Source: Melanocharis versteri
Taxonomy: Eukaryota; Chordata; Aves; Passeriformes; Melanocharitidae
Assembly (NCBI GenBank): GCA_013397845.1
Contig: VZTG01009143.1
Location: forward strand, 1 to 64,000
DNA: 64,000 nucleotides
Direction: 5' to 3'
Positions 1 through 13,848 of this stretch are shown piece by piece. The stretch's first letter is position 1. The number at the start of each line of letters is the position of its first letter. A model generated the notes under the pieces. The model made no database searches. It was not told where the DNA came from and worked only from the letters and a program-made list of their open reading frames with translations. A program made the position numbers and the translations under genes.

Positions 1-3000
1 CACAGTTCTGTCCAGCAGCCTCCCTGCCCTCACCCATCCCTGGGCTGCATCTCCCATGTGCATCCTCCGGGATGCTGCAGCAGCATCTACCTCCCATCGT
101 GGCACGCTCCAGGGGCATCCCAGGGCACGGCTCACTGGGCAGCCTGGTGCTCTTGAGTCTCATGCCCTGCCAAAGGCCACCTGATCGAGCCAGCGCTGCC
201 AGAAGCTGGGCAGACTGCAGAAACCTGTGCTTGCAAGAGTACAATTCGCTGTGGCTCACAGCCTGTGTGGTGTGGTGCCCTGAGGAGGTGCTGTGGAGGG
301 GCAGATCGAGCTGTGCCAGGCAGTGGTGATGCTTTAACACAGCACAGGCCTCTGCTAATGGCTTCCTATAGGTCTAATTCATTAAAATAATTTGACAGGA
401 AGGGCCTTTGTTATAAGGCTCCTATCCCAGAATAAATAAAAGAGAACTTCAGATTAAAAGAGCAGAGGTTCAGGGAGCAAGGCTCTCCACAGGGAAATCC
501 CACCAGAGGTCCAACAAGAGATCTTCCTGATTTTCTCAGAGCACTCAGGCAGTGACCATGTGCCCAGCCATCGGTGCAGAGGGAATTGCTCATCATTCCA
601 GGCTTCGCATCAGGACACCCTGCAAAGCCTGCAGGAAGCTGCTGATTGCTATGAAACCATTGGGACCTTTGTCAATTTGTAGCAAAGCTTTCTGCTTATC
701 GAGTGCAGAAACAAGACAGGGAAAGAGAAGACTGGAGATGTGTAATGTCCTCCAATGCCGTTGCTGGGAAATAACTCTATACAGGAATTGTTAGAGAGAC
801 TACTGCAGGATGGAGATGGCTGATTAAGCAAAGATCTGTGGGTCTGAGTCACATTTTTCCTCAGATCTCCTTTCCAAGTTATTCTGTTTGCCCACTTGCT
901 GAAAAGCAACACAGCTCTCACTTTGTCCCTTGCTAATGGTGGTGTCTATGCTCCCCTTAGAGAGGGCAGCCACTCAAAAAGAGAAGGAACAGGAAAGAGC
1001 TTCAGGAACACATCTGTATTCTAGTGCTGACCTTACTGAATTTAAAATGAGGGGGCTTTTTAACCTGTAACTACTGCTGGCACTCTGCTTCCCCAGATCC
1101 ATAAAGCTGGTTTAATGGCAGCCCAGACAACATCTTCACTACTGGAGCAGTGTTATCATAAGATAAAGAAAACATATTTTTAAATTACCTCCATGCTTTC
1201 CCACACCTAGGCTGTTATTTATGAGGAGACCCAGAAATTGAATCAGTCTAAGGATCTCCCAGTTAAAGGCTTCAGAAAAGAAAGTTTCAGAAATACATTT
1301 TCTCTTTCAGTGGGGAAATGACCACTGTTACAGAGAAAGCATCATCCCACACCCAGGAGAATCACATTACACATGTCCTTGCTTTCTTTCATTTACAGAT
1401 AATCTTGTAACATCAAGGCACACATGTTCCCAAGGGTTTGTGATTTTCATGTAGGTGATGTCTCTCAAACAGACAAAGACACCTTCTCCAAAAGACACCC
1501 AAAATAAAATGAGAGAGGAACATATATCGTATTGTAAATACATTCTCTTTTAGGCACACAATAGCTAAAGGCCTCCCAGAAGAGATCTGCATTTCATCTA
1601 GTCTGTCAGCCAACTTTTTTAATACAAGAACATGATTCCATATCTGAGAACAAACCACTTCCACTTTTTATTTGATAACTTCCTTCTGCCTTTAACCAGG
1701 ATGAAATTAAGCACAGGAGTAATTACAGTCACACACAATTACTCTCATAATTACTAACATGTAGGCAGAGAAACCAATCCATTGTTTATTAAAATCAAAG
1801 CAAAGAAGCCTGTGTTCATTTCAGCGGAATCAGAACTAGTTCAGGTGTCATATTTGGACAGCAAATCTCAAAATTACAAAAGAAAAAACCTGCTGTGTAT
1901 ATTTTGTCAGCTCTCAAATGATCTCCAAAATTAGTCTATGGACAAGACAGAATGCATACTATGCAAAATTTCCACTGTAAGTGTTTTTACAGAAGAGGCT
2001 GAAATCTTCTCTCTACTACATCCATCACAGACAGAAGAGTCACTGGTCTTTGGAGTTGCATGGAGCTCTAAGACCCAGAAAATCTTATCTCAGGGATCCA
2101 GTACATCCTAGGGATGATCTTGAGGTTTATAATCAATTTGTCCAACTTGCTGTCACATGCCAGGAATAGAAAGGGGGAAAAGCCTGAAATAAAGCACTGC
2201 TCGTTGGGATCCAGAGAACCTTTGCCCACTCCATGATTTGGAGATGGGGGTGAATGAGCACAGCCAGTAAGGGGATGTGAGCAAGGCACCTCCCTCTCCA
2301 TACCCATCATTTTCATGGCACGTTCCCACCAGCGTGTCACTGTGGGTTCCACACAGTCAGAATTTGTAAGCACCTGCTCAGGAGAGGCTCTCTCCCCCAA
2401 GAATGAGAAATAAAGCTCCTGAAGGCCACCTCCCATCACCAGCCAGGCTGCTAAAGCCAGACCCAGCCATGGCATTTAGCTGCTTTTCACCAGCACAGCA
2501 ACAGCAGGGACACAATGAGATGCGTTCTCCCGCTTTCCTTCATTTTGAGGTTAAAAGCTTGGTGGGAATGAAGTCTTAGCAAGACCTAGTACAAAATCCT
2601 GCCCCTAATGAGGCAATGGGAGTTTTGCCATCCGTCTGCACTGGAGAAATGCCAGGATCTCATTTTCACTGCCTGACTCCAAGCACACTGAAATCAGTGG
2701 GATCCCTCCTGCTCATTCCAGGGTGTACAACCCAAAGTCCCTAACGATTTCCTTTGTATTAAATGCCTGGTAGTGGCATGTTTGAGTTCACCTCTGAACA
2801 GCACACAATAAATTGCAGAACTCCTATTCTTCTAGCAAATTTCTCCAAGGCTATTTAAAGAATGTTCCCTGATTTTCTTCATTGTTGCAAATTTCAGAAG
2901 AGAGCCTAATAAACACTATATTTAAAATTCATATTTGCTTTTCACTATGGGAAACACTGACAAACAATAACAGTTCTTCAACATCTCTGCTTAAGATAAA

Positions 3001-6000
3001 TGAGACCAATTTTTTCTGTTTTCATCCAGGTCACTAAAATACATTAAACTTATTTTATTGGTTGAGTCAAATTCTAGAAAGAGTTTATTTAGAGTGTTTT
3101 CAAAATTTCTCAGGATTTGCATATTTAATATAGTCCAAATATTCTTTTTTGTGACCTGTCCTACTGTCTTGCTGCCTTCAGTGTAAGTTTACTAATCATT
3201 TTATAACTCAGACATTGGGCACGTATAGATCCTGCAAGCTTAATGCACCAAAGTCCTGATTCAGAAAATCTCTAAGTAAACAGCTTCAAGCAAACTCTTA
3301 TGTTAAACCATAGATTTGAAGAGTTCTTATAGACAAGAACATCATTTTCTTACTTAGCTCTTTATGAGATGAAATCTTACTCTAGATACCAAAGGATCTT
3401 CTGAGAAAACTACAGTAAATGCCCATTTTTCACGTCACAGTGTTGGTTTTGGAGTGAAAACTGAAAAAAGTTGAGATAATAGTTAGGCAAAAACCTATAG
3501 TGTTGCCTAGAGAAGCAGTAACAGGAAGAAATCCTAGTTGTATTTTAAGCAGTTCTATGATTAAATATGCAAAGCAGACATCCTCATCAATTCAGTAATG
3601 AACGGCAAAATGGATGATAAGAGAGCATAGACACCAGCCTATTTTTCTATTACTCCAGCTTTTCTTTTTAAAACAGATAGGACAGACCAACTGATTAAAA
3701 TCCCTTTAATTTCCTCTTCTTTTAATGTCAATTAAACTTCTCTAACATGAAGGGAACATAGGGAAAGGCACAAAGCAACAATGCAATACTAATTACCTAG
3801 CAAGGGAACAAGATGATAATGATTAACCGTGAAATTTTTTATCTAGAATAAAAGGATTTTGAACGAAGGAGAATTTCGATTGGCCTCTGTGTGTGTAGCT
3901 TATTGATACAGACTGAAGGAGCCCTGCCCCAGCCACCCTGGGTGCAGAGATGCTGTCGTGGTACTGTTGCACAATTCTAGCTTTTCACAAAACAGAATTC
4001 CTATTTTCTGGTTGGCTGTGCATTTGATCTGCATAATCACCCCACAGCTATGCAAAGCTCCATGCTCTGAGCAGCTGACAGCAACATTTAATCCAAGGTC
4101 AGTGATTTCCTTTAATTATTTTAATTTTTTTTTTCCAATACACTCTGCATGGTTCTCTGGTCTCCCTGCTGGAACTGATACATTTTCCCAGCTCACTTAA
4201 AACAAAATCTAAATACCCCAGTGCAGCCCTGGGCGAATACTCCTCAGTAAACAACCCAAACTGTCCAAAAGGTGCACAGAAGTAGATGTGCATAGAAAGA
4301 AAGATGATTTTATACAAACTGTTTTCCCATGGTTATCCTTCCTGCCTTGTCTACCAGCACTCCTCATTTACAGGCCCTACAGCTGGTTCAGAGGAATGAG
4401 GGCCAGGCTGCTCGAGGCTGTGGAGCTCAACAGAAGGAAGAGGGACCCACCAAGGTTTCCCTCTAAAATGGTCCTGAATGGAGAAAAGCACTGGAGTGGC
4501 TGCTGTTCTAGAAGTTCTGCTTCTCAAACTCGCAGAGTTCTCCCTTGAGAGCCATTCTCCTCCCACAACAACCAGGAGCCTTCCCCCAGCGAATGGAAAA
4601 TATCTCATTGTACCTTCCCCATCGCTGTGCTGTTGTACCCACCCTGTCACTGGCAGGGCTCCTTCACGGGAGGTGACAGCAGATGGGACCTAGAGGGAGG
4701 TAAATGGATTTCCCAGCTCTATTACCCCCCATTTGGGTTCCCGTTTGGAGCCCCAAACACAGCCAGAGATGGGTGCTGCGAGAAGCAGCTTCTCCCTCTT
4801 CCTCCACATAGAAATCATCAGAGCCCCTGCAGAGGGGCACCATGCTGGGACAGGCAGAAGGACAGAGTTTTCTCTCTTGGAGTTCATTCAAACCAGGATA
4901 CACTTATTATTTCCTCAACAGGAAGCCCTTTCCAGTTATCATTACAATAATGAATGTCTCCAGGGATACATCGCTTCCTTTATAATAATTCACCCGTGAA
5001 AAGGCAAGAAAAACACAGCAGAGAAAGCACTGAGCTCTTTTTTATTTTTGTTTCGGCCTCAGTGACTAGGAATTCATTTCATGTTTTAGGAGTCATTAGG
5101 AGCCTAAAGACTGTGGCAGCTTTTAAAAAATTGGCCAATTAAAACTGAGTTGCAGTGACGTTACTGGTGAGGCTGAGTAAAGGTGGCCCTGCATAGGAAT
5201 GAGCGAGTGCCCTCACAGAGTGAACCACGCAGCAAGCACAACGAGACAAACCAAGGTGCCCCTTGCAGTCCCAGCTCGTGGGGCAGGGCCCTCAGGCTGG
5301 CCCTGTACCCCCACACTTCTCCAGCTGGCAGGATCCCAGCCCTGGATGGTGTTTCAGCATCCACAGGGCAGCAAACGCAGGTTCAGCTGAGACAGGGAGC
5401 TGAGGTGGCCTGACACCATCTTCCTTCCTTCTCCCAAATCCAAAGCCAGAGACAAAACAGCCATGGATCTCATAAACGACCCAAAATCTACTTAAATTTT
5501 CAGTGCTGCTACGGAGTCAGAGTGTTGACCGGCCAATAAACCTCCTGGGAGAAGCGAGCCAAGAGCCCAGGGAAACCCATGCTTCTAGATGATGGATTTT
5601 TAAAACACCTTCAGAACTGTTCCCCCACTCTGTCTCTGCAATAAACTCTAGATTTCTCAACTTGTAAGAGAAGGTCCAATCTTTTTCAAACTCTGATTAA
5701 CGGAGCCCATCTTCAATACATAACAAATACTCTCTCACTTCAACTCTTCTAACCACATAATGCAGCACAGGCCCTTTGAAGTGGGAACCCCATGAAGAGC
5801 TAAAGGAGCAAGATGTAAAATAGAATTATTTTACGTGAGGCAGTAGTTTCACATACACTTTAAGTTGGCTTAAGCTAGAACAGGCACCAGAAGAGGCAGT
5901 CCTGCCCTTCCCCAGGATTTCAGATGTTTGTTCCCAGCTCCACTCCTCCATCCGTGCTGACGAGTATCTGTGTGGCCATGTGGGGAAGTGGATCAGGGAA

Positions 6001-6400
6001 CTTATCTGAATGAAAACAATAAAGTTCACCAAAGAGGGCAATTTTGGGGTGGGAAAAAGTAGCCAGGGGCATAGGGAGGGTTGAAATGCTGGTCTTGGCA
6101 CTAACATCTGCTTGTACTGGCTCAAAGCGCGTGTGAAACTTCACTCCTATCATTGAGACAATTAATGGCATCGTTACAGAAATGCCTGCCCATGGCTGCT
6201 CCCCTTGAGAATCAGTGCAACATAGATATTCCCTGACAGCAATTCTCAAACAGGCAGGTTCCTGAATGGTGCAAACCCTATGGAGAATTCAGGGCTGGAA
6301 AACGATAACAAGAAGGAAGGGACGATATCATAATGATAATTCTTTAACTGGGCTCAGTAGAACACTGAGCTGAAGGAGACAGGTGAGCTGAAGGCTGAAG

Positions 6401-6461
6401 GAGGAAGATGAGCTTTGTCTCGACATGGACATGAGGAAGATGAGCTTTGTCTCGACATGGA
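6401..6461. repeat. 32-bp tandem duplication
   Basis: The 29-base string beginning GAGGAAGATGAGCTTTGTCT occurs at 6,401 and again at 6,433 without a mismatch, so the duplication is recent or a local assembly event. No gene is recognised around it. Confidence 0.9.
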
Positions 6462-8667
6462 TATGTAGGTCTGTGTGCAATGCCTGCAGCTGGGTGGGCA
6501 GGAAAGTTCCTCCCGTGTCCCAAAAGCAGGAATTATTGTGGTGGTCACAGCCTCTGTGCTCAGCCTGTTTGGGAGCCCACGTGCTCCAGCGAGACTCTCC
6601 CGCAGCACTGAACCAGGGGTCTGTGCAAACGAAAGATCTGCTTCCAACCAAGGCCTGGCAGAGCTAACGAGGCTTTGATACCACAATTGGATCCATGCAA
6701 GCATGTTCCATCCACGGCCAGAGGTCTGTTATGCACAAAACCAGTTGGACTTTCACCACAGGCAGCCACTCCAAGAGCTTGGGCTGCGTCCAAATGGCCA
6801 TCAGGAATCTCCGCGGGTGGGTGCCACAGAAAGAGGGTTTCTTGTCTTAATTGATGTATGAAGGTTCATTTCTCAAACAGGGCAGACCAGGCAGGAACCA
6901 AAACACCGAGTTTTCCAATGCCAGTAGAGAAGAAAATGCACACTGATAAAAACACCCTACACAGAACTGGACCAAGGAGACAGGGTAAGGAGGGAAACTT
7001 GGTTTTTTGCTGATTTCTCACCATTTTCTCTCATTTAGCAAAACCAGTATTAAGTGTTGTACAGTTATTATCCCTTCCCTTCAAATCTCAAATTCACATA
7101 TTTCCAGAAGTCATGGTTCAGATTTCAGAACATGAATATGTCAAATTGAAACAATTTAGAAAATAGCTCTGTCTGAACCCATGCACCTTGGATGAGAAGA
7201 CTAATTTTCTAAGAAATGAAACCACAGGCCAGAGCTTTCTGGGACTTTATGCAGCTCCAACAAACACAAGGCAGTGGTGGAAAAAATATAGCTGGGGCAA
7301 GAAAATTCCTTGAGCACAATGTTTAAGTTTTAGGAGCGTCAGTGGTGTGATGATGCCTATAGATAATATAACTCTGTTTCTTTAATGCTACTTCTGACCT
7401 GTCTGAAATCAAAACAAAACACTCCAATTTATTCCCTGGTTAGTTACTTTAGAAAACTCAGAACATATAATTACAAATATATTTACCAGCAAAATTGGCA
7501 GAGCAAACAGCTTAGTTAACTCAGCTTCATTTATCTTTTAATTCATTCTAAAGAAAAAGTAGTTGATTGCTGGTTTTCATTTCGGTTAAGTCTCCTATTG
7601 TAAAGCATAAAAAAAAATTCTTTGATACATACGTAAATATACCCAGATGTTTACCTAGCGTATTGTAATAATATTCAAATTCATAGTAAAGATTATAAGA
7701 AAAGATAACTTAGTGCCTGGAAAACCTCATGCTTTGTTTCTGACAGAGTTAAACCAGTGATAACCATTCATATTGTTTGTAATTTGCCTGACTATTTTGT
7801 ATATTCTCAAAGACCTAACAGTAAGCCTAAGAAAAGCCTAAGCAAAAACATGACCTGAATACACCCTGCATTTAAAAATGCAGATAAACAACTGGAAACT
7901 TACAGGTGTCTTTCTGAAGGAACCGACAAAATAAAGCACAGTTGTGCAAAGCACAAGACTGTTTATACTAAAAAAAAATATTAAATATATAAAAATTAGA
8001 AAAATCAGCTCTCTTTCTAGGAGACTGGCTACAGCTTAGAGCTTGATACTCAACATTTTATTTTGCCATTATTTCTTAGACTAAGAGATTAAATTACTGA
8101 TTTTGATGATCAAGACAATAAGAATTCTAGTAAAGACAGAGTTTTTCCCTGACCCAAATCCCAGGCAGTAACAATGACAAATGGACACTTTCGAATGTCT
8201 CTGAGCAAGCAGTTTTATTCATGCTCCTCATTGAGAAGTCTCCACATCATCAAAGCCATCCACTGCTCCTGGCATTAAGGGACACCTGTCTCAACAGAGA
8301 AGGTGAAGATTGACAGGTCCAGCACCGACCAGACCTCACAGTCCTTTTGGGCTGAATTTACTGTTTCAGAGCCAAGGCACTGACAGCATCACCAGCAGCA
8401 CCACCTGCTGTACCACATTCTGGGATTAAATAAAGAATGCAATTACTCAGCTTGGCCCTCATCATACAGAGAAGAGAAGGGGGAGGACATGCAAGAGAGA
8501 ATGCGCTTTTTAAAATCATGTCGCTCCCGAAATCTTGGTAATTAAATTTATTTCCCCAAATCAAGTCTCTTTTGCCTGTGACAGCAGTTGTTGAGTGATC
8601 CCTCCCTGTCCTTATCTAGATCCATGAGCCTTTTTTGTGAATATTTTCTGTCCCCTCTTCACCTGAG

Positions 8668-8733
8668 GAGGGGAGTGATAGAGCAGCTTTGTTGGGCAAA
8701 TGACGTCCAGCCAGAGTCAACCCATGATTCCAG
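8668..8733 (+). other. Candidate 66-nt exon, open in one frame
   Basis: Preceded by TGTCCCCTCTTCACCTGAG and followed by TTCCAG|GTGAGAAG. One frame is open across it (RGVIEQLCWANDVQPESTHD). No family is recognised. Confidence 0.15.
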
Positions 8734-9440
8734 GTGAGAAGCCAAACTTTGGAATCCAGCAGGATCTCTAATGAGCTACTGGCTCCCTGGGTGACCAGAA
8801 CACCAATGGGGGAAAAAGGAACAAAAAATCAGGGACCTCAGAGAAACCAGGACAAATCAGGAGTGAAAAGCCTGGAAAAAAATAGTGTGGAACTCTGAAA
8901 TCATCTCTCCTGCACAAAAGGAACTGTTTCCCATGGACACCTTGTAACAGCTTTAATACAGTTGGAGATTATTGGCACCATAGTAATAACACTCTACCTA
9001 CAGCTGCTATCCTTCATTCCCAATGACCTAAAGCAGCTTCATTTGTTACAGAATTTTCACAGAAATAAGAATAGATCCAAGCCTGCTGCAATCAATGGAA
9101 ATACTTCCAAGAGCACAAGAGGGCTGTGAATCAGGCTCATGTTTCACAGCAAGCACAGGCCTTTGCTTTATCAGATTCACAAATACACTTTCTGACTGAC
9201 TCATAAAACAGACCTCCAGAGCAAACTGGAACTCTCCTAAATTAAAAGACAATGAAAACTTTGCAAATAAAAAGAAGCTGTTCTGTTCCAGCATGCCACT
9301 GAAGAAGGGAAATCACCAGCCCAGGACACATCTCTGGCTCTGTCCTGCATCTCCAGGGACACTGCAGGACTCAGCCCTGGGCTGGCTGGGAGCCACAGGG
9401 AGCTTGGCACAGGTGGGACACGGCCACGTGCACCTGCAGC

Positions 9441-9645
9441 CTCGTGGAATCGTTTAGGTGGGGAAACCCCTCCAAGATCTTTGAGTCCAACCTTAACCCA
9501 GCACCACCACGTCCCCAAGCGCCACATCCACACGTCTTTTGAACACCTGCAGGGATGGTGATTCCACCACTTCCCTGGACAGCCTATTTCAATGCCTGAC
9601 TGCCCTTTCAGTGAAGAAAGTTCTCCTGACACTGATCTGGAATAA
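9441..9645 (-). mobile_element. CR1 LINE 3'-end remnant
   Basis: Typical avian CR1 3' region in reverse: a degraded end at CGTGGAATCGTTTAGG, then GAGTCCAACCTTAACCCAGC, CACACGTCTTTTGAACACCT and CTGCCCTTTCAGTGAAGAAA. It is about 200 bp, diverged and with no coding capacity. It is the only clear transposon remnant I recognise in the TRRAP 3' flank. Confidence 0.88.
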
Positions 9646-12600
9646 AAGGCCTGGTGTCAGGGCTTCCCTGAGCTGTGCAAACACAGCCTCTGAGGTAAGA
9701 ATTCATGTTACACAGTTAAATTGTGTATAATAGTGGAAAGAATCACTTACCAAACTCTGGAATAAGGATTGAATGCTTACAGATGTAAAAGGATTTCCCT
9801 CAGAATTTATTCTTACAGGATAACCACAAATTGGTTTCTTCCATATCCCATCACCACACCAAATACTGTTCACTACAGAGTAACTTCCTGCTTTGGTTAC
9901 AATTCCGGGAAAAATAACAAACACAAAAAACTAACAAAATCAACAGACTCCTTTTGGTACATTGCAGACACAAACCTGTCCTTGGGAAACAGCAATTCTC
10001 ATCCTTCTGAAGTTCGCAAAACTATAGTTATTTTCACTGGTTTTCTCTATCATATAGATTTATTTGTATTTTACGTTAAAACATACAAGTCTTCCAACCC
10101 AAGAAACACAAGAATGAACACAGCTCTTGTTTGCAAAGAAAGGAGGTTTCCAAAATCAGCACCCCAGTTTTCATTCTGGGTGCTGTCTTTTTTATTTCAT
10201 AATTACGCAGTAAAAATACTTCTCCTGGACTTAAATGACCTGTTTCCAGGCTCTCCAGTGTGTAGAACTAAAGAACATAATCTCTTATTAGTATGCAGAC
10301 ATGTCCAATGCTTTTAAGGGAAAGATCCCTCTCATAAATTGAATTACACAAAATGTTTACCCAAAACAAACACATGGTACATTTTAGCTATCAACATCCT
10401 TGTACTTATCTGAGGAAAACAATCCTTTACAACGTCAGTAACAAGCTCAGTTCCTCACTGTGCAGTGACCTTATTTCCTTCCAGTCAATACAATCAACAT
10501 GGGATTCTGTGTGCAAGAATAATGCAAGGTGGGGAAGCATTTGGGCTCCAAATCTGTGTGTTGGGACAGCAATCCTCCAGTTTGTTGGAAATAATTTTCT
10601 GTACAACTGTGCTTTCCTTCTCAGTACTCAAAAACTGTTATGGCACTTTCTTACACACTCCATACCCATGGATATAAGACATGGACAGAGTCATTGGCTT
10701 CTCCAAAGTGCAGATAAAGCTACAGGAAAGAAAAAATCCTGTGAAAAAAGAATGTCTTTCCACAGCCTCAGTGCCAAAGCTGGCTAGTAACTATTATCCA
10801 CAGACTCTTCCAGAGGAGTGTATTTTTAACTTTCCCTCATAAGCTGCATTACAAAAGAAATCTTTTTTGTTTACGTCAGTGATAAGGAAACCCCAGCCTG
10901 ATGGTACTCATGGGTGAGAAGAGTCCCAGCTTTTGCAGGGCTGACACAATATTGCTGAATGATTTTGGGTCACTTTGAAGAGGAGCCAGCTGAGGCTGAC
11001 TTAAATGTATGCACAAATTAAACCAAAACTTAGCAGTTGAGGACTGATGGCATCTGTAGACCACCAAGGGTTTTTAGATCTCTTTGGTTTAATACACATC
11101 ACCATTTCTGTAAAATAATCTTTAAAGTTTTCGAGAGCAAATGAGCCTTTTGCAACAGACTGAAAAGCCTTTGTGCATTCTGGAATCTGAAGGGCAAGGA
11201 GCTAGATGGAAACAACAAGGAGGTGGAGAAACTAAGGGATCTCAGCCTTTTTGCACTCCAGAAACACATTCTATCACACACAGCTCTTCCTAGTTCCCCA
11301 TTGCTCGTGGCTTGTCCAGAGAAGTTCCCATCTACACTCACAAGAATTCCCCCAACAGAGACAAAAGGTCATGTTGAACGTCCATCCACATCAGAGAAAC
11401 TCCACTGATTTCAGGTGATTGGAGAAATTTGCCCATACGGCAACTTCACACCCAAGATCAAGGCCGCTATAAATAGACTGCCTGGGTATCCTGATCAATG
11501 GTAGGCACCATCTGATCTTCATTAAGAGTGAATCTGTTAGGTCTATGTAAGGTTTTCCTCCTTCCCTGGGTTTGACACGTGCACCATATGGTTCATTTTC
11601 CAACTGGGAAACCTGCTCTGTAAACCGATAGCAGTTCTCCCAGGTGAGATACTGTGTTCACAATTCTATGATACAACACAGCTAAATTACTTACATGATC
11701 AAACACTGAATATGGAGAGAGCTTCCCATTTATTTTCAGGTATGCATGACCTATTTTATCAACTTCACATTACCTTTTTCAGCAGGCATTTGAACCTGTT
11801 AACTTGCTCACCAATGTCCATAAAGAGAAGCAGCAGCTTCCCTGTTCTCTTCCTTTCTCAAAACTAAAACACAGGTAAACAACCTCAGGACTGAATTTAG
11901 TCTTTATAGTCTTTTGTATTGCAAAGTTCTCATTACTGATTAGATGGAAACAGGTTTATTAATCATCTCTGGCATTTTTTTCTTTCTGCATACAGGGACT
12001 AATCTCTATCCATTGACTTTACAGTACTGAAATCAAACGGCTAAAGTTAGATTTCTACCTAAATCACTCCTCCTCTCACCTACCAAACAAATCATATCTG
12101 TGTGAACACACTGTATGTTTCTTCAGTTAACTGAACCTACTTAAAAGAACAAATTATTTTCAAAGGGATCCAAATTGCTGAAGTAGCTGTCCAGTGATAT
12201 CAAATGACACTACCATCCCAAACATGTGTCCAGCCTGACATTTGCTCAGTGCTGCTCAATGTTTGAAATTTGAAGCGTTAACACAATTTCTGAACTTGAA
12301 AAGGTTTACAAAATACCAAAACTCTCTTATCATCCCCCTGTTAAAATTGTGCATTTCTCTAAAGACACATATATGAAGGAATGAACCCTTTAACATATTT
12401 CAGCATTGCCAATTCTACACGTGGGAAGGAGAAATGGGAACACTGCTCCCACCCCTTCACATACAGAGAAATGTTAAACCTTGAGGTGAATTTGTCGAAC
12501 AGGCTGGAAGGAGTTAGAACTTGACTAGAACCTTCTTGACTATTATATAGATATTTAGAACACTTAAGGACCTCCTATCTCAGGTGACAGAGACAAATTA

Positions 12601-12951
12601 TCAGTCCACCCCCCTCCCCTGTCTAGCATGGAAGCAGAGTGACTGCAGCCAGCATTTGCCAGCTGAACAGTGTTATTTTGCATTACTGAGGGGTTTTGTG
12701 TTCCAATGATAAACTGTGCTCAGTGACATTTTCTGTCACGGTCTTTTGCACTAAACTGAGGTCTGAAGAAATCAGCTCAGCAGTACCATTTGGAAGAGAA
12801 AAGTTGCACAGAGAATGAAGACACAAATTGCAGCTGAAAAGCTTTTATCTCTAAGTACCTGTCTATCTGCAAAGCTGCAGAAAAGTTGACCAAGAGCTGC
12901 TAGAACTCTCTCAGCAGCTGCCTGAAAAGAGGAGGAACCAGGGAGCCTTAC

Positions 12952-12992
12952 CTATAAACCACAGTGTTATGGGGTGTGCAAACGAGGGAGAG
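12952..12992 (-). ncRNA. Candidate 41-nt exon on the minus strand
   Basis: On the minus strand it is preceded by TTTTCCCTTCTCTCTCAG and followed by TATAG|GTAAGGC, both strong. It is too short to judge coding potential. Confidence 0.18.
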
Positions 12993-13748
12993 CTGAGAGA
13001 GAAGGGAAAATATTTAGTTCTGCCTCTTGTACCAACTTCCTTCACTACCTGTGGTTTCATCACATGTGGTTTTCTAACCATCTTTCAGTGATATTCCTTA
13101 ATTACACAGTAATGAAATACACTCAAAGTCAGTCTGAAATCTGCAAAGCAAATAGACTGTGTGCAGCACACGGGGAGAAGGGAATCGACTCAGCTCACAC
13201 TATTCAAACAAAAAAACAGGCATTTCCAAGAGCTCTACCACTGCCAGGCTGCAGCACAGCAAGGTTTTTGAGTTAAATCATTGCATAATATGATGGTAAT
13301 GAGTTTCTCAGCAATCATTATGTCTCTGTCAGATGGTAATAAAATGGAGTATTTGTCTCTGCTCTTGGTGCTCTCGGAGAATATGCAGATATGCCAGTCC
13401 TCATTATATCTTGATAGAAACAAAATCCATTAGCCCAGGTGCTATACATTTTAATGAGGGAGACATGTAGAAACAAACCCAGGTCAATTATAATAAAATG
13501 GTTACACATAGCTGAAACTGATAAAAATCTAAATAGGTCCATATCAATGCACTGCTTCAGAGATGCACAGTGTTGATCTACTCATGGTAGGAGTGTACCG
13601 TGGGCTTTCAACTCAGTGACTCGACGTAATTGGTAGGTAAGGAATGATGTTTTCATCATAGGTGCTGCTTTTCAAGTGTGTATCAATATATCATGAAAAA
13701 TTATTCCTTTGGGAAAAATACTTTTAAACCTTTTTTTTTTCCTCACAG

Positions 13749-13848
13749 TCAAAAAGGAGACACTCATGAGAGAAAGACAAATATTATTCTGTTGATAAGT
13801 TATAACGGAAACAGCTTGCAGCTTTATACACACCATTGATCCTTAAAG
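13749..13848 (+). ncRNA. Candidate noncoding exon with strong splice signals
   Basis: A ten-T tract and CCTCACAG precede it, and AAAG|GTAAGA follows it. All three frames contain stops, so if it is an exon it belongs to a noncoding RNA or UTR. No transcript evidence is available here, and chance pairs of good splice sites are common in vertebrate DNA. Confidence 0.25.

Larger units (their letters stand above)
1..9440. other. Gene-free flank, left
   Basis: No recognised gene. Open frames are short, overlap on both strands and resemble no family. It holds the 32-bp tandem duplication at 6,401 and one candidate exon at 8,668. The first 330 bases are more GC-rich than what follows. It could be intergenic, or an intron or UTR of a neighbour outside the window. 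Confidence 0.7.

Noticed and set aside
9552..9694. Plus-strand exon-like stretch with a CCTGCAG acceptor and GAG|GTAAGA donor
   Set aside because: Mostly reverse-oriented CR1 sequence; the splice-like signals are part of the repeat.
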